Positions 9,400 to 22,248 of a DNA stretch of 64,000 nucleotides are shown here, in pieces; within the stretch, counting starts at the first letter, position 1; each line of letters starts with the position of its first letter. The DNA lies in assembly GCF_025962655.1 (NCBI RefSeq), contig NZ_JAGFPE010000001.1, positions 992,001-1,056,000 on the forward strand. The letters are read 5' to 3'. The notes below the pieces were generated by a model. It ran no database searches and was not told the origin of the DNA. It was given only the letters and a program-made list of their open reading frames with translations. Origin of the DNA: Candidatus Symbiopectobacterium sp. NZEC151. GTDB taxonomy: Bacteria; Pseudomonadota; Gammaproteobacteria; Enterobacterales; Enterobacteriaceae. Position numbers and translations under genes: made by a program.

Positions 9400-9430
9400 T
9401 TGACAACGCTTCATGACTCTTTGCTATGCT
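9400..9430 (+). promoter_or_regulatory. Candidate sigma-70 promoter for the hydrolase-like gene
   Basis: TTGACA at 9400-9405 and TATGCT at 9425-9430, with a 19-nt spacer, 35 nt before the start codon. The -35 is perfect but the spacer is longer than ideal. Confidence 0.4.
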
Positions 9431-9465
9431 GGCGCGATGCATGACAACCACAGCGCTGTAACCTG

Positions 9466-11082
9466 ATGAATGTGCTCCCCCCTTTACGCTTGCTGGAGGT
9501 CAATACGCCATTGATTTGGCACTGGCCGCATTTTCTCGAAGTGATTGACCTCATGGCGCGTTATCGCTTCAACGGGCTGATCGTGCATCAACAAAATATC
9601 CTGGCGTTACTGGCGCGCCCGCCGGCGCATAACAAAAACCCCGGCATTGAAAATCTGCATCACGAACGCGAAAGCACCTTGAGCTACCTGCAACGGGTGT
9701 CACACCACTGCCAGTCGCGCCATATTCAACTGTGGATCCAGGGTGAAGCCTTTCCCGGTGACGCCAAGATCAAACAAAAATTCCCGGAATTTTTTCTCGA
9801 CGATGACACCGTCGCCACCAACGCCTCGTTTCTGACGCGGTTTTACAGTGAAACCGTGGACGAGATGCTGGCGGCCTTGCCGGACATCAGCGGGCTGATT
9901 CTGAGCTTGCAAACCCCGACGTTTCATCCCGAGCAGTGGAAACAGAGCATGAAAGTGCTGCACCGCATTTTGCGCCTGCACGGCAAAAAACTGGTGTTGC
10001 GTGATTACCTTGATGACAGCTGGCCGCGTCGCCAGTTGCACAACACCCTGAGCAGCCTGCCGGACGATGTGCGTGTCTCGATGAAGGCCACGGCGATGGA
10101 TTACCGTCCCGGCTTTGCCAATAATCCTGAACTGACCTCTTTTCCCGGCAATAAAAAATGGATCGAATTCGATTTGTGGGGCATCGACTACGGCTGGACG
10201 CTGCTGCCCTGCATGCTGGTGGACGAAATTCAGGGGCGCCTGAGCTGGGCGCATGCCGTGGCGGGCGATGAACTGGAAGCAATAAGCGCTCGCATTAGCT
10301 GGGAGTGGATCAGCAACAGTTCGCTGCTGGAATCGATCAATGAAATCAATCTGTACGGATTGGCACAGCTGATCAACCACTCCGAGGGCGCTGAGCTGCA
10401 TGCCGCCGCGCTGTTTCAACGTTGGTTGCAGGACAACCATGCCGTTAACGCCTCTGCCGTTACCAGCAACGCCGCAGGCAAACGGCTTGATAGCGTGCAA
10501 TCGCTGTTTTTCAACAGCTATGACTGGATGTGTAAGACACCGTATTTCCTTGGACGCTTGTTGCACCGCCATAGTCAATTACCCCACACCCTGGAACAGG
10601 CCATTCCGTTATTGCATGCAGAAACCCGAAGCGCCAACTGGACTCACGCTTTTCAGCCGCTATTCCCGACGGACGATCGCGCGTTGGGCAGCCATCAATA
10701 TGAGTTGGTAACGCTTGAACGCCAGCAATCTCATTTCTTTGCCCACCACCTGCGTCAATCCGCACGTGAAATTCACCATGCCCGACTGTTGCCTGAGCCG
10801 CTCTCGGCGCGGCTGGCCGCCAGTTGGGATTGCGCCTGGTGGTATACCGAACTGTGCGACCACGCGAAACAACTGGTTGCCGATTCACTGTTTACCCTGA
10901 GCTACGGTGCAGCCGTTGCCGCTCGGGAGCAACACTGCAATGACGCTCAGGCATTTGCTGAAAAATTGCATCACTGGCTGACACAGCATCAGTACGATTA
11001 TCCGCACTTTCTGCCCATGTTGATGGCACCCGAGCGCTTGCACCAACTTGCAGAATCTTGCCGTCAACCCGCGTCCGATTGA
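9466..11082 (+). CDS. TIM-barrel-like protein, possible glycoside hydrolase
   Basis: A 538-residue soluble protein without a signal peptide. I do not recognise an exact family. The N-terminal half looks like a (beta/alpha)8 barrel: FNGLIVHQQN, IQLWIQGEAFPGD, DISGLILSLQTP, KKLVLRDYLDD, VRVSMKATAMDY, KWIEFDLWGIDYGW. The last segment, Glu-rich and aromatic after a buried strand, recalls GH67-type alpha-glucuronidases and relatives. The C-terminal half is alpha-helical. The gene is divergent from the Gfo/Idh gene (149 nt between starts). Together with the sugar-binding protein it may form a small oligosaccharide-use locus in which this protein cleaves an imported uronic-acid-type sugar. That role is inference. 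Confidence 0.7.
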   Translation: MNVLPPLRLLEVNTPLIWHWPHFLEVIDLMARYRFNGLIVHQQNILALLARPPAHNKNPGIENLHHERESTLSYLQRVSHHCQSRHIQLWIQGEAFPGDAKIKQKFPEFFLDDDTVATNASFLTRFYSETVDEMLAALPDISGLILSLQTPTFHPEQWKQSMKVLHRILRLHGKKLVLRDYLDDSWPRRQLHNTLSSLPDDVRVSMKATAMDYRPGFANNPELTSFPGNKKWIEFDLWGIDYGWTLLPCMLVDEIQGRLSWAHAVAGDELEAISARISWEWISNSSLLESINEINLYGLAQLINHSEGAELHAAALFQRWLQDNHAVNASAVTSNAAGKRLDSVQSLFFNSYDWMCKTPYFLGRLLHRHSQLPHTLEQAIPLLHAETRSANWTHAFQPLFPTDDRALGSHQYELVTLERQQSHFFAHHLRQSAREIHHARLLPEPLSARLAASWDCAWWYTELCDHAKQLVADSLFTLSYGAAVAAREQHCNDAQAFAEKLHHWLTQHQYDYPHFLPMLMAPERLHQLAESCRQPASD

Positions 11083-11184
11083 ATGACAGTGTCGATGAAT
11101 GGATGTCAGCATAAGCGTTGCACCAATCAGGTGAAACGCTGTTTTGAAAGGGAAATTAGGTGAAACGGAAATATGTCACCAAGT

Positions 11185-11200
11185 TGTGAGATTTATCGCA
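11185..11200. promoter_or_regulatory. Candidate CRP-binding site
   Basis: TGTGAGATTTATCGCA matches the CRP consensus TGTGA-N6-TCACA with one mismatch. It lies in the 290-nt gap between the hydrolase-like gene and ogt, 173 nt before ogt. What it would control is unclear. The rest of this gap shows no gene. Confidence 0.4.
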
Positions 11201-11372
11201 AATACCACGGCTCATTGGTGACTCACATCACATTTTCGTGGCATTAAAACGTGACGTCATTCACTCTTTTCGCTGCTTTGCGTGATGACGATCTCAATTT
11301 ATTTTCATTCGTCCAGGGTGTCGGCAATAATGGCGGCGATAACTGGACAAGCCGCATTGAGGGACCTGAATC

Positions 11373-11915
11373 ATGCCACAACGCTTTTTACTGGATACCT
11401 TATCCACGCCGCTCGGGGATTTATTGATTATCGCCGATGAACAACAGCGATTACGCGCCGTGGAGTGGAAAGAATATGAAGAGGGATTATATCGCTTGCT
11501 GGCGCGGCGTTATAAAAATGATCCCTTCGAGTTAACAGAATCGGTCGATCCGGGGGGGTTAACTCAGGCTTTAGCGCGCTATTTTGCCGGGGATTTGCAG
11601 GTTATCGATACGCTTGCGGTCGCCAGCCTCGGTACACCGTTTCAACAGCGAGTATGGCAGGAACTGCGGAAAATTCCCTGCGGCACCACCATTACCTACG
11701 GCGAACTGGCTACCCGTCTCGGCTCGCCCACCGCGTCACGCGCGGTCGGCATGGCAAACGGCAGCAACCCTGTCAGCATTGTCGTGCCTTGCCACCGCGT
11801 TATTGGTGCCAATGGCGCATTGACCGGCTACGCTGGCGGTGTGCAACGTAAAGCGTGGTTGCTGGCACATGAAGGGGCGATGGCGCGTCAGGGTGCACTA
11901 TCGTTATATAATTGA
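11373..11915 (+). CDS. ogt: Methylated-DNA--protein-cysteine methyltransferase
   Basis: A 180-residue O6-alkylguanine-DNA alkyltransferase that removes alkyl groups from O6-guanine or O4-thymine onto its own cysteine. The invariant PCHRVIG active-site motif is present, followed by GALTGYAGG. The helix-turn-helix part reads [25 protein letters not shown], with the usual arginine finger region. It lies just upstream of fnr in the same orientation, the ogt-fnr arrangement seen in E. coli. It is slightly longer than E. coli Ogt (171 residues). Confidence 0.95.
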   Translation: MPQRFLLDTLSTPLGDLLIIADEQQRLRAVEWKEYEEGLYRLLARRYKNDPFELTESVDPGGLTQALARYFAGDLQVIDTLAVASLGTPFQQRVWQELRKIPCGTTITYGELATRLGSPTASRAVGMANGSNPVSIVVPCHRVIGANGALTGYAGGVQRKAWLLAHEGAMARQGALSLYN

Positions 11916-12056
11916 TGATATATCGAGCATTCATGGAATAACGGGTAAAACGGTGTGACGGCTACTGTTTTTCTTTTAATGGCACGCTATGCCCCCTATT
12001 TATTCGTTTGATATACGAATGACGACACTTACCATCACCGATAAAAGCTGTTAAAA

Positions 12057-12070
12057 TTGACCGATATCAA
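12057..12070. promoter_or_regulatory. FNR box in the fnr promoter
   Basis: TTGACCGATATCAA matches the FNR consensus TTGAT-N4-ATCAA at all but one position, 20 nt upstream of the fnr start codon. E. coli fnr has an equivalent site over its promoter, used for negative autoregulation in the absence of oxygen. Confidence 0.85.
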
Positions 12071-12090
12071 TTATCGACTGAGCAAAGTCT

Positions 12091-12843
12091 ATGATCCCGG
12101 AAAAGCGAATTATTCGGCGCATTCAGTCTGGTGGCTGTGCAATCCATTGTCAGGATTGCAGCATCAGCCAGCTGTGCATTCCTTTTACATTAAATGAGCA
12201 CGAGCTCGATCAGCTCGATAATATCATTGAAAGGAAGAAGCCGATCCAAAAGGGACAAGCGCTGTTCAAAGCCGGTGATGAACTGAAATCACTCTACGCG
12301 ATCCGTTCCGGGACCATTAAAAGTTACACCATCACCGAACAGGGTGACGAACAGATTACTGGTTTCCATTTGGCGGGCGATCTGGTCGGTTTCGATGCTA
12401 TTGGCAATGCCCAGCACCCGAGCTTTGCGCAGGCGCTGGAAACCTCTATGGTGTGTGAAATCCCCTTCGAGACGCTGGATGACCTTTCTGGCAAAATGCC
12501 GAACCTGCGCCAGCAGATGATGCGGTTGATGAGCGGCGAAATTCGTAGCGATCAAGACATGATACTGCTGCTGTCGAAAAAGAACGCCGAAGAGCGTCTG
12601 GCCGCGTTTATCTACAACCTGTCGCGCCGTTTTGCCCAGCGCGGTTTCTCTCCGCGCGAGTTCCGTTTGACCATGACACGCGGTGATATCGGTAACTATT
12701 TGGGGCTTACCGTGGAAACCATCAGCCGTTTGCTCGGTCGCTTCCAGAAAGGTGGCATTCTGGCCGTGAAAGGGAAATATATCACCATCGAGAACATCGA
12801 TGCCCTGTCAGAACTGGCCGGAACGACACGCGCTAAAGCCTAA
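12091..12843 (+). CDS. fnr: Fumarate/nitrate reduction transcriptional regulator FNR
   Basis: A 250-residue CRP/FNR-family regulator, the same length as E. coli FNR. The N-terminal cysteines C20, C23 and C29, together with the internal Cys in MVCEIPF (position 122 in E. coli), bind the oxygen-sensitive [4Fe-4S] cluster; C16 is also conserved. The cyclic-nucleotide-like beta barrel and the dimer helix ([17 protein letters not shown]) follow. The C-terminal recognition helix [11 protein letters not shown] has the E..SR residues that read the FNR half-site. It controls the switch between aerobic and anaerobic respiration. The FNR box at 12057 indicates autoregulation. Confidence 0.98.
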   Translation: MIPEKRIIRRIQSGGCAIHCQDCSISQLCIPFTLNEHELDQLDNIIERKKPIQKGQALFKAGDELKSLYAIRSGTIKSYTITEQGDEQITGFHLAGDLVGFDAIGNAQHPSFAQALETSMVCEIPFETLDDLSGKMPNLRQQMMRLMSGEIRSDQDMILLLSKKNAEERLAAFIYNLSRRFAQRGFSPREFRLTMTRGDIGNYLGLTVETISRLLGRFQKGGILAVKGKYITIENIDALSELAGTTRAKA

Positions 12844-12963
12844 CCTATTGCCGGGTCATTGTTTTTATTTTATTGATCCGGCTCTCATCACCAGTTGTTA
12901 AAAGCAATTCTCATGAGGTACTCTTAATTACCGGCTGTAAGGTGACAGCTGTTAGGAGGACCT

Positions 12964-13923
12964 ATGGCAACATATCAGCACTTACTGGTAGCTATTGACC
13001 CGAATCAGGATGACCAACCCGCGCTGCGACGCGCAGTCTATCTGGTTCAGCGGTTAGGTGGTCGTATCAAGGCATTCCTGCCGATTTATGATTTCTCTTA
13101 CGAAATGACCACCTTGCTCTCGCCAGACGAACGCACGGAAATGCGCCAGGGTGTCATTGAGCAGCGTAAAGAATGGATTGCAGAACAGTGCGCCTACTAC
13201 ATTGAAGCCGGTATCCCTATCGATATCAAAGTGGTATGGCACAATAAACCCTATGTCGCCATTATCCAGGAAGTGATCGCCCATCAGCACGATTTGGTGT
13301 TAAAAATGGCCCACCAGCACGACCGGCTGGAAGCGGTGATTTTTACCCCACTGGATTGGCAACTGCTGCGTAAATGCCCCTGCCCGATGTGGATGGTGAA
13401 AGACCAACCCTGGCCGGATAATGGCCGTGCGCTGGTCGCCGTTAACCTTGCCAGTGAAGATCCTTATCACGATCCGCTCAACATCAAGCTGGTGTCAGAA
13501 ACGATTGCGCTCGCCAAGCAGGTCGATAAAACCGAAGTGCATCTGGTGGGTGCCTATCCGGTTACCCCCATCAATATTGCCATTGAACTGCCGGATTTCG
13601 ATCCCGGTGTCTATAACGACGCTATTCGTGGTCAGCACTTGATTGCCATGAAATCTTTACGCCAGAAATTTTCGCTGGATGAACGCCTGACGCATGTCGA
13701 AAAAGGGTTACCGGAAGAAGTTATCCCCGACCTGGCGGAACACTTGCAGGCGGGTGTGGTGGTGCTGGGCTCCCTGGGACGCACCGGGCTATCAGCGGCT
13801 TTTATCGGCAACACCGTTGAACACGTTATCGATCACCTTAAATGCGACCTGTTAGCCATCAAACCCAATGATTTTGTCTCCCCTGTCACCCTCGATGGCG
13901 AAGGTGAGGATACCAAAGCCTAG
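12964..13923 (+). CDS. uspE: Universal stress protein E
   Basis: A 319-residue protein with two tandem Usp domains. The second ends with the nucleotide-loop type motif [23 protein letters not shown]. It follows fnr, as in E. coli, and has a strong ribosome site (TTAGGAGGACCT) right before the ATG. UspE is linked to stress survival, motility and cell aggregation. It lies in the cytoplasm and has no signal or membrane segments. Confidence 0.96.
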   Translation: MATYQHLLVAIDPNQDDQPALRRAVYLVQRLGGRIKAFLPIYDFSYEMTTLLSPDERTEMRQGVIEQRKEWIAEQCAYYIEAGIPIDIKVVWHNKPYVAIIQEVIAHQHDLVLKMAHQHDRLEAVIFTPLDWQLLRKCPCPMWMVKDQPWPDNGRALVAVNLASEDPYHDPLNIKLVSETIALAKQVDKTEVHLVGAYPVTPINIAIELPDFDPGVYNDAIRGQHLIAMKSLRQKFSLDERLTHVEKGLPEEVIPDLAEHLQAGVVVLGSLGRTGLSAAFIGNTVEHVIDHLKCDLLAIKPNDFVSPVTLDGEGEDTKA

Positions 13924-13952
13924 CGCTTCAAGGTTATAATCCGCTGCTATGG

Positions 13953-13987
13953 ACGAAATCGACCTGACGGCCGATTTCGTTTTTTTA
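13953..13987 (+). terminator. uspE rho-independent terminator
   Basis: Perfect 9-bp stem ACGAAATCG / CGATTTCGT with a 10-nt loop and a run of seven T, 30 nt after the uspE stop. Confidence 0.93.
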
Positions 13988-14119
13988 TGTGCCCACAACC
14001 GTCACCTAACATGTTGTGCCGTAATCTCGTTTATGTTGCCAAACGGTTTAACGCGTTTTCTCGTTTATGCTTGTCTTAGATAGGATGAGTTAACACGTAA
14101 TTAATACAGGAGACCGACC

Positions 14120-15892
14120 ATGGACGTTCAGCAAATCCTACATGCCATGACGCTGGAAGAAAAAATAGGGCAAAAAATCATGTTGGATTTTCGCCTCTGG
14201 CAGCAGCAGGATATGATCGAACCTAACGGTGTCATCGCAAACCTGCTACGCGTCAACCACATCGGTGGCGTGATTCTTTTTGCCAACAACCTGAAAAACA
14301 AAGCGCAAATTAAAACGCTGACCACGTGGTATGCCTCACTGGAAACCCTTTCTGGCGTTCGGATGTTTATCGGCACGGACAATGAAGGCGGGAACGTATT
14401 TCGCTTGCCGCGCGATCAGTATGCCCCGTTCTCAGGCAATATGGCGCTGGCAGCCGCCGTTACCGGCGGCGGAGACACCCAACTGGCCTACGCGCAGGGC
14501 GTGCACATGGGGCACGATCTGCGGACGTTGAACATCAATACCAACTTTGCCCCGGTGGTCGACGTTAACAGCAACCCGCTCAATCCGGTGATTAATGTGC
14601 GCAGTTTTAGCGATGACGTCGCGACAGTCACGACACTGGCAGAAAAAGTCGCTGCGGGCATGCAGCAACAAGGGGTGATGACGGCCTATAAACACTTTCC
14701 AGGCCACGGTGATACCTCAACCGATTCCCATACGTCTCTGCCGCGGGTTGATCGCTCACGCCATGACGCCTTCGCCATCGATATCGCCCCCTTTGCGCAA
14801 GCTATCGAACACGGGTCAGCACCCGATATGATCATGACGGCGCACATTCAGTACCCCGCGCTGGATGACAGCCGCATCAAGACCTGCAACGGCGAAAGTA
14901 TCCTGGTACCAGCCACCATGTCGCGAGAAATCCAGAGCAATCTGCTGCGCCAACAGTTGCATTATCAGGGGGTTACCATCACCGATGCGTTAGACATGGG
15001 CGCGATTGCCGACCACTTCACACAACAAGACGCGCTGGATGCCGTGTTTAGGGCAGGCGTAGACATCGCGCTAATGCCTGTCAGCATTGCAACGCCGGAA
15101 CAGGGCGCAGCGCTGTCAGCGTTGATTGCCCGCATTGTTGAGAACGTGAAACAGGGTCACTACAGCGAGGCGGAAATCAACGAATCCGTAGCACGTATCC
15201 TCACGCTGAAACAGCGCTACCAACTGCTGGGCAACGCCAGTGCGCCCCCGCTAACCCCACCCAATGATGATACCGAAGCCCTGATTGCCGATCGTTCGAT
15301 CACCGCCGTGGTTAATCAACACGCCACGCTACCGCTGCTCGAAAAAAACTTACGCTACTTTATCCTGACCCCCTGGATGGAGCAGGCTGACGGCATCAAA
15401 ATGACGATGGCACAATACGGCTACTCTCACGTTGATGCAGCCAAGGAGTCACAATTAACCGACAGAGAGATTCGCCAGCGGATAGCGCAGTGTGATGTGT
15501 TTCTGCTCGGGACCCTCTCTACCCGTTTTACCCCGGTAGAAAAAGACGGTATTTCAACAGCGGCGAACACGCCGCAAAACGATACTGCGCGCTACCTTGA
15601 ATGGTTGCGCTATGCGGGCTCGCTCGACAAAACACGGGTACATTTGTCACTGCGTGCCCCCTATGACATTGCCCTCTATGCCAATGACGTTGAGGCCGCC
15701 GTCGCCAGCTATGCCTATTTTGGCTGTGACAACGGGGTGTGGCGTGGAAAATCGATGATCTCACTGGCGAAAGTCCTGACAGGAAACGCCTCACCGCAGG
15801 GCAAGTTGCCGGTGGTGGTGTGGGAAGACTACGATGCAAAAACCAACATGGGTACGGTCGCCTTTCCGCGCGGTTTTGGTTTGAGCTGGTAA
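14120..15892 (+). CDS. Glycoside hydrolase family 3, beta-N-acetylhexosaminidase-like
   Basis: A 590-residue cytoplasmic protein. The family 3 signature KHFPGHGDTSTDSH is at residues 191-204; D202 and H204 match the NagZ-type catalytic Asp-His dyad. A candidate nucleophile is D289 in ITDALDMG. It is much longer than NagZ (about 340 residues) and carries a C-terminal Rossmann-like domain, as in YbbD-type and related two-domain enzymes. There is no signal peptide, so it probably acts on imported amino sugars or muropeptide-like fragments. A ribosome site (CAGGAGACC) precedes the ATG. It has its own transcription unit between the uspE and pntB terminators. Specificity is inference from the dyad. 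Confidence 0.88.
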   Translation: MDVQQILHAMTLEEKIGQKIMLDFRLWQQQDMIEPNGVIANLLRVNHIGGVILFANNLKNKAQIKTLTTWYASLETLSGVRMFIGTDNEGGNVFRLPRDQYAPFSGNMALAAAVTGGGDTQLAYAQGVHMGHDLRTLNINTNFAPVVDVNSNPLNPVINVRSFSDDVATVTTLAEKVAAGMQQQGVMTAYKHFPGHGDTSTDSHTSLPRVDRSRHDAFAIDIAPFAQAIEHGSAPDMIMTAHIQYPALDDSRIKTCNGESILVPATMSREIQSNLLRQQLHYQGVTITDALDMGAIADHFTQQDALDAVFRAGVDIALMPVSIATPEQGAALSALIARIVENVKQGHYSEAEINESVARILTLKQRYQLLGNASAPPLTPPNDDTEALIADRSITAVVNQHATLPLLEKNLRYFILTPWMEQADGIKMTMAQYGYSHVDAAKESQLTDREIRQRIAQCDVFLLGTLSTRFTPVEKDGISTAANTPQNDTARYLEWLRYAGSLDKTRVHLSLRAPYDIALYANDVEAAVASYAYFGCDNGVWRGKSMISLAKVLTGNASPQGKLPVVVWEDYDAKTNMGTVAFPRGFGLSW

Positions 15893-15904
15893 ACGGACAA
15901 TCAA

Positions 15905-15935
15905 TAAAAAAGGGCAGGATTTCCCCTGCCCTTAT
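15905..15935. terminator. Bidirectional terminator between the GH3 gene and pntB
   Basis: A 9-bp stem AAGGGCAGG / CCTGCCCTT with a short loop. On the minus strand it is followed by TTTTTTATT, the expected pntB terminator. It also sits 17 nt after the family 3 glycosidase stop on the plus strand. Confidence 0.88.
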
Positions 15936-15961
15936 CAACACGCGTTCAGGTGATAAACCGG

Positions 15962-17350
15962 TTACAACGCTTTCAGGATCGCTTCCACGCTTTCTTTGGC
16001 ATCGCCAAACAGCATTTGGGTGTTTTCCTTGAAGAACAGCGGGTTCTGCACCCCGGCATAGCCGGTGTTCATGGAGCGTTTAAACACGATAACGTTCTGC
16101 GCTTTCCATACTTCCAGTACTGGCATTCCCGCAATCGGACTGCCCGGATCTTCCTGCGCTGCCGGGTTCACCGTATCGTTAGCACCAATGACCAGCACGG
16201 TATCGGTATCGGTGAAATCGTCATTGATCTCGTCCATTTCCAGTACCACGTCGTAAGGCACTTTGGCTTCCGCCAGCAGCACGTTCATATGGCCCGGCAA
16301 ACGCCCGGCGACCGGGTGGATACCGAAACGCACCTTGATACCCCGTGCGCGCAGTTTGGCCGTGATGTCATGCACCGGATATTGCGCTTGTGCTACCGCC
16401 ATGCCATATCCCGGCGTAATGATCACCGTGCTGGAGTTTTTCAGCAGTTCAGCCACGTCTTCCGCCGAGGCTTCACGGTATTCGCCCACTTCTTCGCTGG
16501 CACCGGTAGAAGAACCATCAGTACCGAACCCGCCGGCAATCACGCTAAAGAACGAACGGTTCATCGCCTTACACATGATGTACGAGAGGATTGCCCCCGA
16601 AGAACCGACCAGCGCACCGGTAACGATCAGCAGGTCGTTGCTGAGCATAAAGCCCGCCGCCGCTGCTGCCCAACCGGAATAGGAGTTCAGCATCGACACC
16701 ACTACAGGCATGTCAGCACCACCGATGGATGCCACCAGATGCCAACCGAACACCAGAGCAATGGCGGTCATGAACAGCAGCGCAATGCTCTGTCCGGCCA
16801 CGCTGCCGGTATTCACAAACCACAACAGCAGCAGGAACGACACCACCAGCGCAGCCAGATTCATCTTATGGCGATGCGGCAGCATCAGCGGCTTGGATGA
16901 AATAATGCCGCGCAGTTTGCCGAAGGCCACCACGGAACCGGTAAAGGTGACCGCACCGATAAAGATGCCGAGGAACACTTCCGTCAGATGGATATTCACC
17001 ATCACCGGATCGGTGATTTCACCGTGATCCAGGAAGCTGTTAAACCCGACCAATACCGCAGCCAGACCGACGAAGCTGTGCAGAATCGCCACCAATTCCG
17101 GCATTTCAGTCATTTCGACTTTACGCGCCAGATAGATACCTACCGCACCGCCGATCGCCATCGCGGCAATAATCCAGCCAACGTTTCCGGCATTCGGCCC
17201 GAGAATGGTGGCAATCAGCGCAATCGCCATCCCGGTAACGCCAAAGATATTCCCCTGACGTGATGTTTCATGTTTCGACAGCCCTGCCAGACTGAAAATA
17301 AACAAAATAGCGGCAACAATGTATGCAGCTGTAACTAATCCTCCAGACAT
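15962..17350 (-). CDS. pntB: NAD(P) transhydrogenase subunit beta
   Basis: A 462-residue inner-membrane subunit, the same length as in E. coli. The N-terminal half has about nine membrane helices of the proton channel. The C-terminal third is the NADP(H)-binding domain, with [16 protein letters not shown] and [18 protein letters not shown]. With PntA it couples hydride transfer from NADH to NADP+ to proton entry. It is second in the pntAB operon, 10 nt after pntA. Confidence 0.97.
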   Translation of the reverse strand: MSGGLVTAAYIVAAILFIFSLAGLSKHETSRQGNIFGVTGMAIALIATILGPNAGNVGWIIAAMAIGGAVGIYLARKVEMTEMPELVAILHSFVGLAAVLVGFNSFLDHGEITDPVMVNIHLTEVFLGIFIGAVTFTGSVVAFGKLRGIISSKPLMLPHRHKMNLAALVVSFLLLLWFVNTGSVAGQSIALLFMTAIALVFGWHLVASIGGADMPVVVSMLNSYSGWAAAAAGFMLSNDLLIVTGALVGSSGAILSYIMCKAMNRSFFSVIAGGFGTDGSSTGASEEVGEYREASAEDVAELLKNSSTVIITPGYGMAVAQAQYPVHDITAKLRARGIKVRFGIHPVAGRLPGHMNVLLAEAKVPYDVVLEMDEINDDFTDTDTVLVIGANDTVNPAAQEDPGSPIAGMPVLEVWKAQNVIVFKRSMNTGYAGVQNPLFFKENTQMLFGDAKESVEAILKAL

Positions 17351-17360
17351 GTGTTACCCC

Positions 17361-19415
<2,055 letters not shown>

Positions 19416-20366
19416 ATGAAGCTGAAGACCCGCGTTATCGCGTCTACCCTCCTCTCTCTCGCGGCTTTTTCTGCCCACGCGGCACAGGAATTGACACCAG
19501 AGCAGGCTGCTGCGGTAAAACCGTTCGATCGAATTTCTTTTAGTGGCCGTTTTGACGCCATTTTTGACGCGGTGGCTGAAGCGTCCAAACGTGCCGACAA
19601 AGCTGGCGCTGATGCGTTTTACATCCAGGCGATCAACGAGAAAAACCGAGGCAACAGTCAGACGGTCTATGTCGACCTGTACCATAAAGAAGCACCGAAA
19701 GCGGATGCCACCCCGGCACAGCGCACCTTTGATGGCATTCGCGAACTGCCACAATATGATGCTTACCATCTGGAACCGTTTGATACCGTCAGCGTCAGCG
19801 GGTATTTCTCTACCCAGCCCGACATTAATGCCGCCATCGCCAAAGCCGCTAAAGAGAAGAATGCAGCATCGTTCTTTATCGTGCGCCAGGTCGATATCAA
19901 CAGCACCGGTACTAATCAGAAAATTACCGCTTACGTCTATAAAGCCGATGCGCCGAAACGTGTGGTGCAGAGCACTGACGTGATCCCCGCCGATTCTGAG
20001 GCAGGTCGCGCTGCCCTCGCGGCAGGCGGTGAAGCGGCGGCGAAAGTGGAAATCCCCGGCGTTGCCATGTCTGGCAGCCCGAGCCGTAACGTAGGTAATT
20101 TCTACGAAACGCAAACATCTAAAGGCGGACGCTATACGGTGAATTTGTCTGACGGCAAGAGTATTCAGGAATTGAACAAAGCCACCGCTGCGCAGATGAC
20201 CCCCTTCGACTCCATCACCTTCCGTGGCAACTTCAACGGAACGACGGATGTGTCAGAAGCCGTGGCGAAACGTGCCGCCGACAAAGGTGCCAAGTACTAC
20301 CACATCACCAAGCAGTGGTTTAATAAAGGCAGCAATATGACCATCAGTGCGGATCTTTATAAATAA
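19416..20366 (+). CDS. ydgH: YdgH-type periplasmic protein with three DUF1471 domains
   Basis: A 316-residue exported protein (E. coli YdgH has 314). The start is set by AAAGGA 7 nt upstream. A signal peptide (MKLKTRVIASTLLSLAAFSAHA) is followed by three repeats of the BhsA/McbA/YdgH (DUF1471) fold. They begin with similar phrases: KPFDRISFSGRF, EPFDTVSVSGYF and TPFDSITFRGNF, and end in YxITKQ/YxIxxx strands. YdgH is a periplasmic protein implicated in envelope stability. Its location next to divergent pntA is the same as in E. coli. Confidence 0.95.
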   Translation: MKLKTRVIASTLLSLAAFSAHAAQELTPEQAAAVKPFDRISFSGRFDAIFDAVAEASKRADKAGADAFYIQAINEKNRGNSQTVYVDLYHKEAPKADATPAQRTFDGIRELPQYDAYHLEPFDTVSVSGYFSTQPDINAAIAKAAKEKNAASFFIVRQVDINSTGTNQKITAYVYKADAPKRVVQSTDVIPADSEAGRAALAAGGEAAAKVEIPGVAMSGSPSRNVGNFYETQTSKGGRYTVNLSDGKSIQELNKATAAQMTPFDSITFRGNFNGTTDVSEAVAKRAADKGAKYYHITKQWFNKGSNMTISADLYK

Positions 20367-20409
20367 CCGCGGTCACTTTACCCCCGTTATCCCCGGCTTC
20401 TTTCTTCTC

Positions 20410-20490
20410 GTCATCCTCGGCGAAAGCCGGGGATCTCTGTGAGAAGAAATGCGTTTCTTCTGCTTGAGATTCCCGCCTGCGCGGGAATGA
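20410..20490. repeat. REP-like palindromic repeats
   Basis: Two short palindromes in the ydgH-kdsA gap: CGGCGAAAGCCGGGGAT near 20420-20436, and ATTCCCGCCTGCGCGGGAAT near 20468-20487. Both match the widespread 'GGATTCCCGCCT..GCGGGAATGAC' type of dispersed repeat. They lie between convergent genes and may stabilise 3' ends or stop transcription. Confidence 0.65.
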
Positions 20491-20540
20491 CCGTGGTGGG
20501 CGGGAATCTGTTTTTAGAAGGGACTAAGAAAAGCGAGTAC

Positions 20541-21404
<864 letters not shown>

Positions 21405-21436
21405 TTATCGGAGTGATTAACATTAAAAAAAACGCG

Positions 21437-22246
21437 TTAGTGCAACACAATATGTTTTTGCTCTATCGAGTGAATTTGCACTTTGATCATTTCACTGACC
21501 GGATCTTCAGGGCACTGTTCCACAAAGTAGCTTAAATCAGACACGGCGATATGGTCGCAGTCCAATTGCGCGTAAATCAAACCGCGATCGCGAATTTCAT
21601 AAGGGTCTTCCGGATCGAATTGCAGCACGGCTTCGCTGGCCCGCAGCGCAAGCTCCATCTGCTTCTCTTCCATCAGCGCTACTTTTAACGTATCGAGCAA
21701 TTTACGCACAATCAGCACGTTTTCCGCTTCGTCCAGATCTTCATCCATCAGTTGCGTAGACGGGCCGATGTTACCTTTAAGCCACACATCCAGTACGTGC
21801 TCGCTCAGGGTATCGCCGTTGAGCGGGTTGATAAGCCACATCTCGTTATCCATCCAGTCAGCGCGCAGGATCAACTGTGTCGGAAAAATCACCGGCATCA
21901 TGGGGAGATCCAAGGCGTGAGCGATATGCAGGAACACAATCCCCAGCGATACCGGCATGCCCTGGCGAGACTCCAGCACCTTATCTAACCACAGCGCATC
22001 GGATAAACGGTAAACGCCACTGGCACCGCCAAATCCCCAGGTGCGGTAAAAAAGTGTCAACAACATATCCAGTTGTTGATCCTGGTCCAAATCGCGGGGA
22101 ATGGCTTTACGCGCTTCATCGACCAACTGTTGCAGTTTCTTGCGTACATTCAGGGCGGAGAAGTCACTTCGCACTCTCTGTGAAACTAAAATAACCCCTT
22201 CACTTAACGGCGACTGATTGAATTCAAAATCCGCAATAGAACTCAT
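21437..22246 (-). CDS. sirB1: SirB1 (YchA) transglutaminase-like/TPR protein
   Basis: A 269-residue soluble protein with an N-terminal transglutaminase-like core (TLFYRTWGFGGASGVYRLSDALW, MPVSLGIVFLHIAHAL) and C-terminal TPR-like helices (ALRASEAVLQFDPEDPYEIRDRG). The catalytic Cys-His-Asp set of true transglutaminases is not complete by eye. It lies between sirB2 (2-nt gap) and kdsA, the E. coli ychQ-ychA-kdsA order. SirB is named from effects on Salmonella invasion genes; its activity is unknown. Confidence 0.93.
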   Translation of the reverse strand: MSSIADFEFNQSPLSEGVILVSQRVRSDFSALNVRKKLQQLVDEARKAIPRDLDQDQQLDMLLTLFYRTWGFGGASGVYRLSDALWLDKVLESRQGMPVSLGIVFLHIAHALDLPMMPVIFPTQLILRADWMDNEMWLINPLNGDTLSEHVLDVWLKGNIGPSTQLMDEDLDEAENVLIVRKLLDTLKVALMEEKQMELALRASEAVLQFDPEDPYEIRDRGLIYAQLDCDHIAVSDLSYFVEQCPEDPVSEMIKVQIHSIEQKHIVLH

Positions 22247-22248
22247 AG

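Noticed and set aside
15950-16900. 316-codon frame antisense to pntB
   Set aside because: Shadow of pntB; His/Arg-rich translation without family features.
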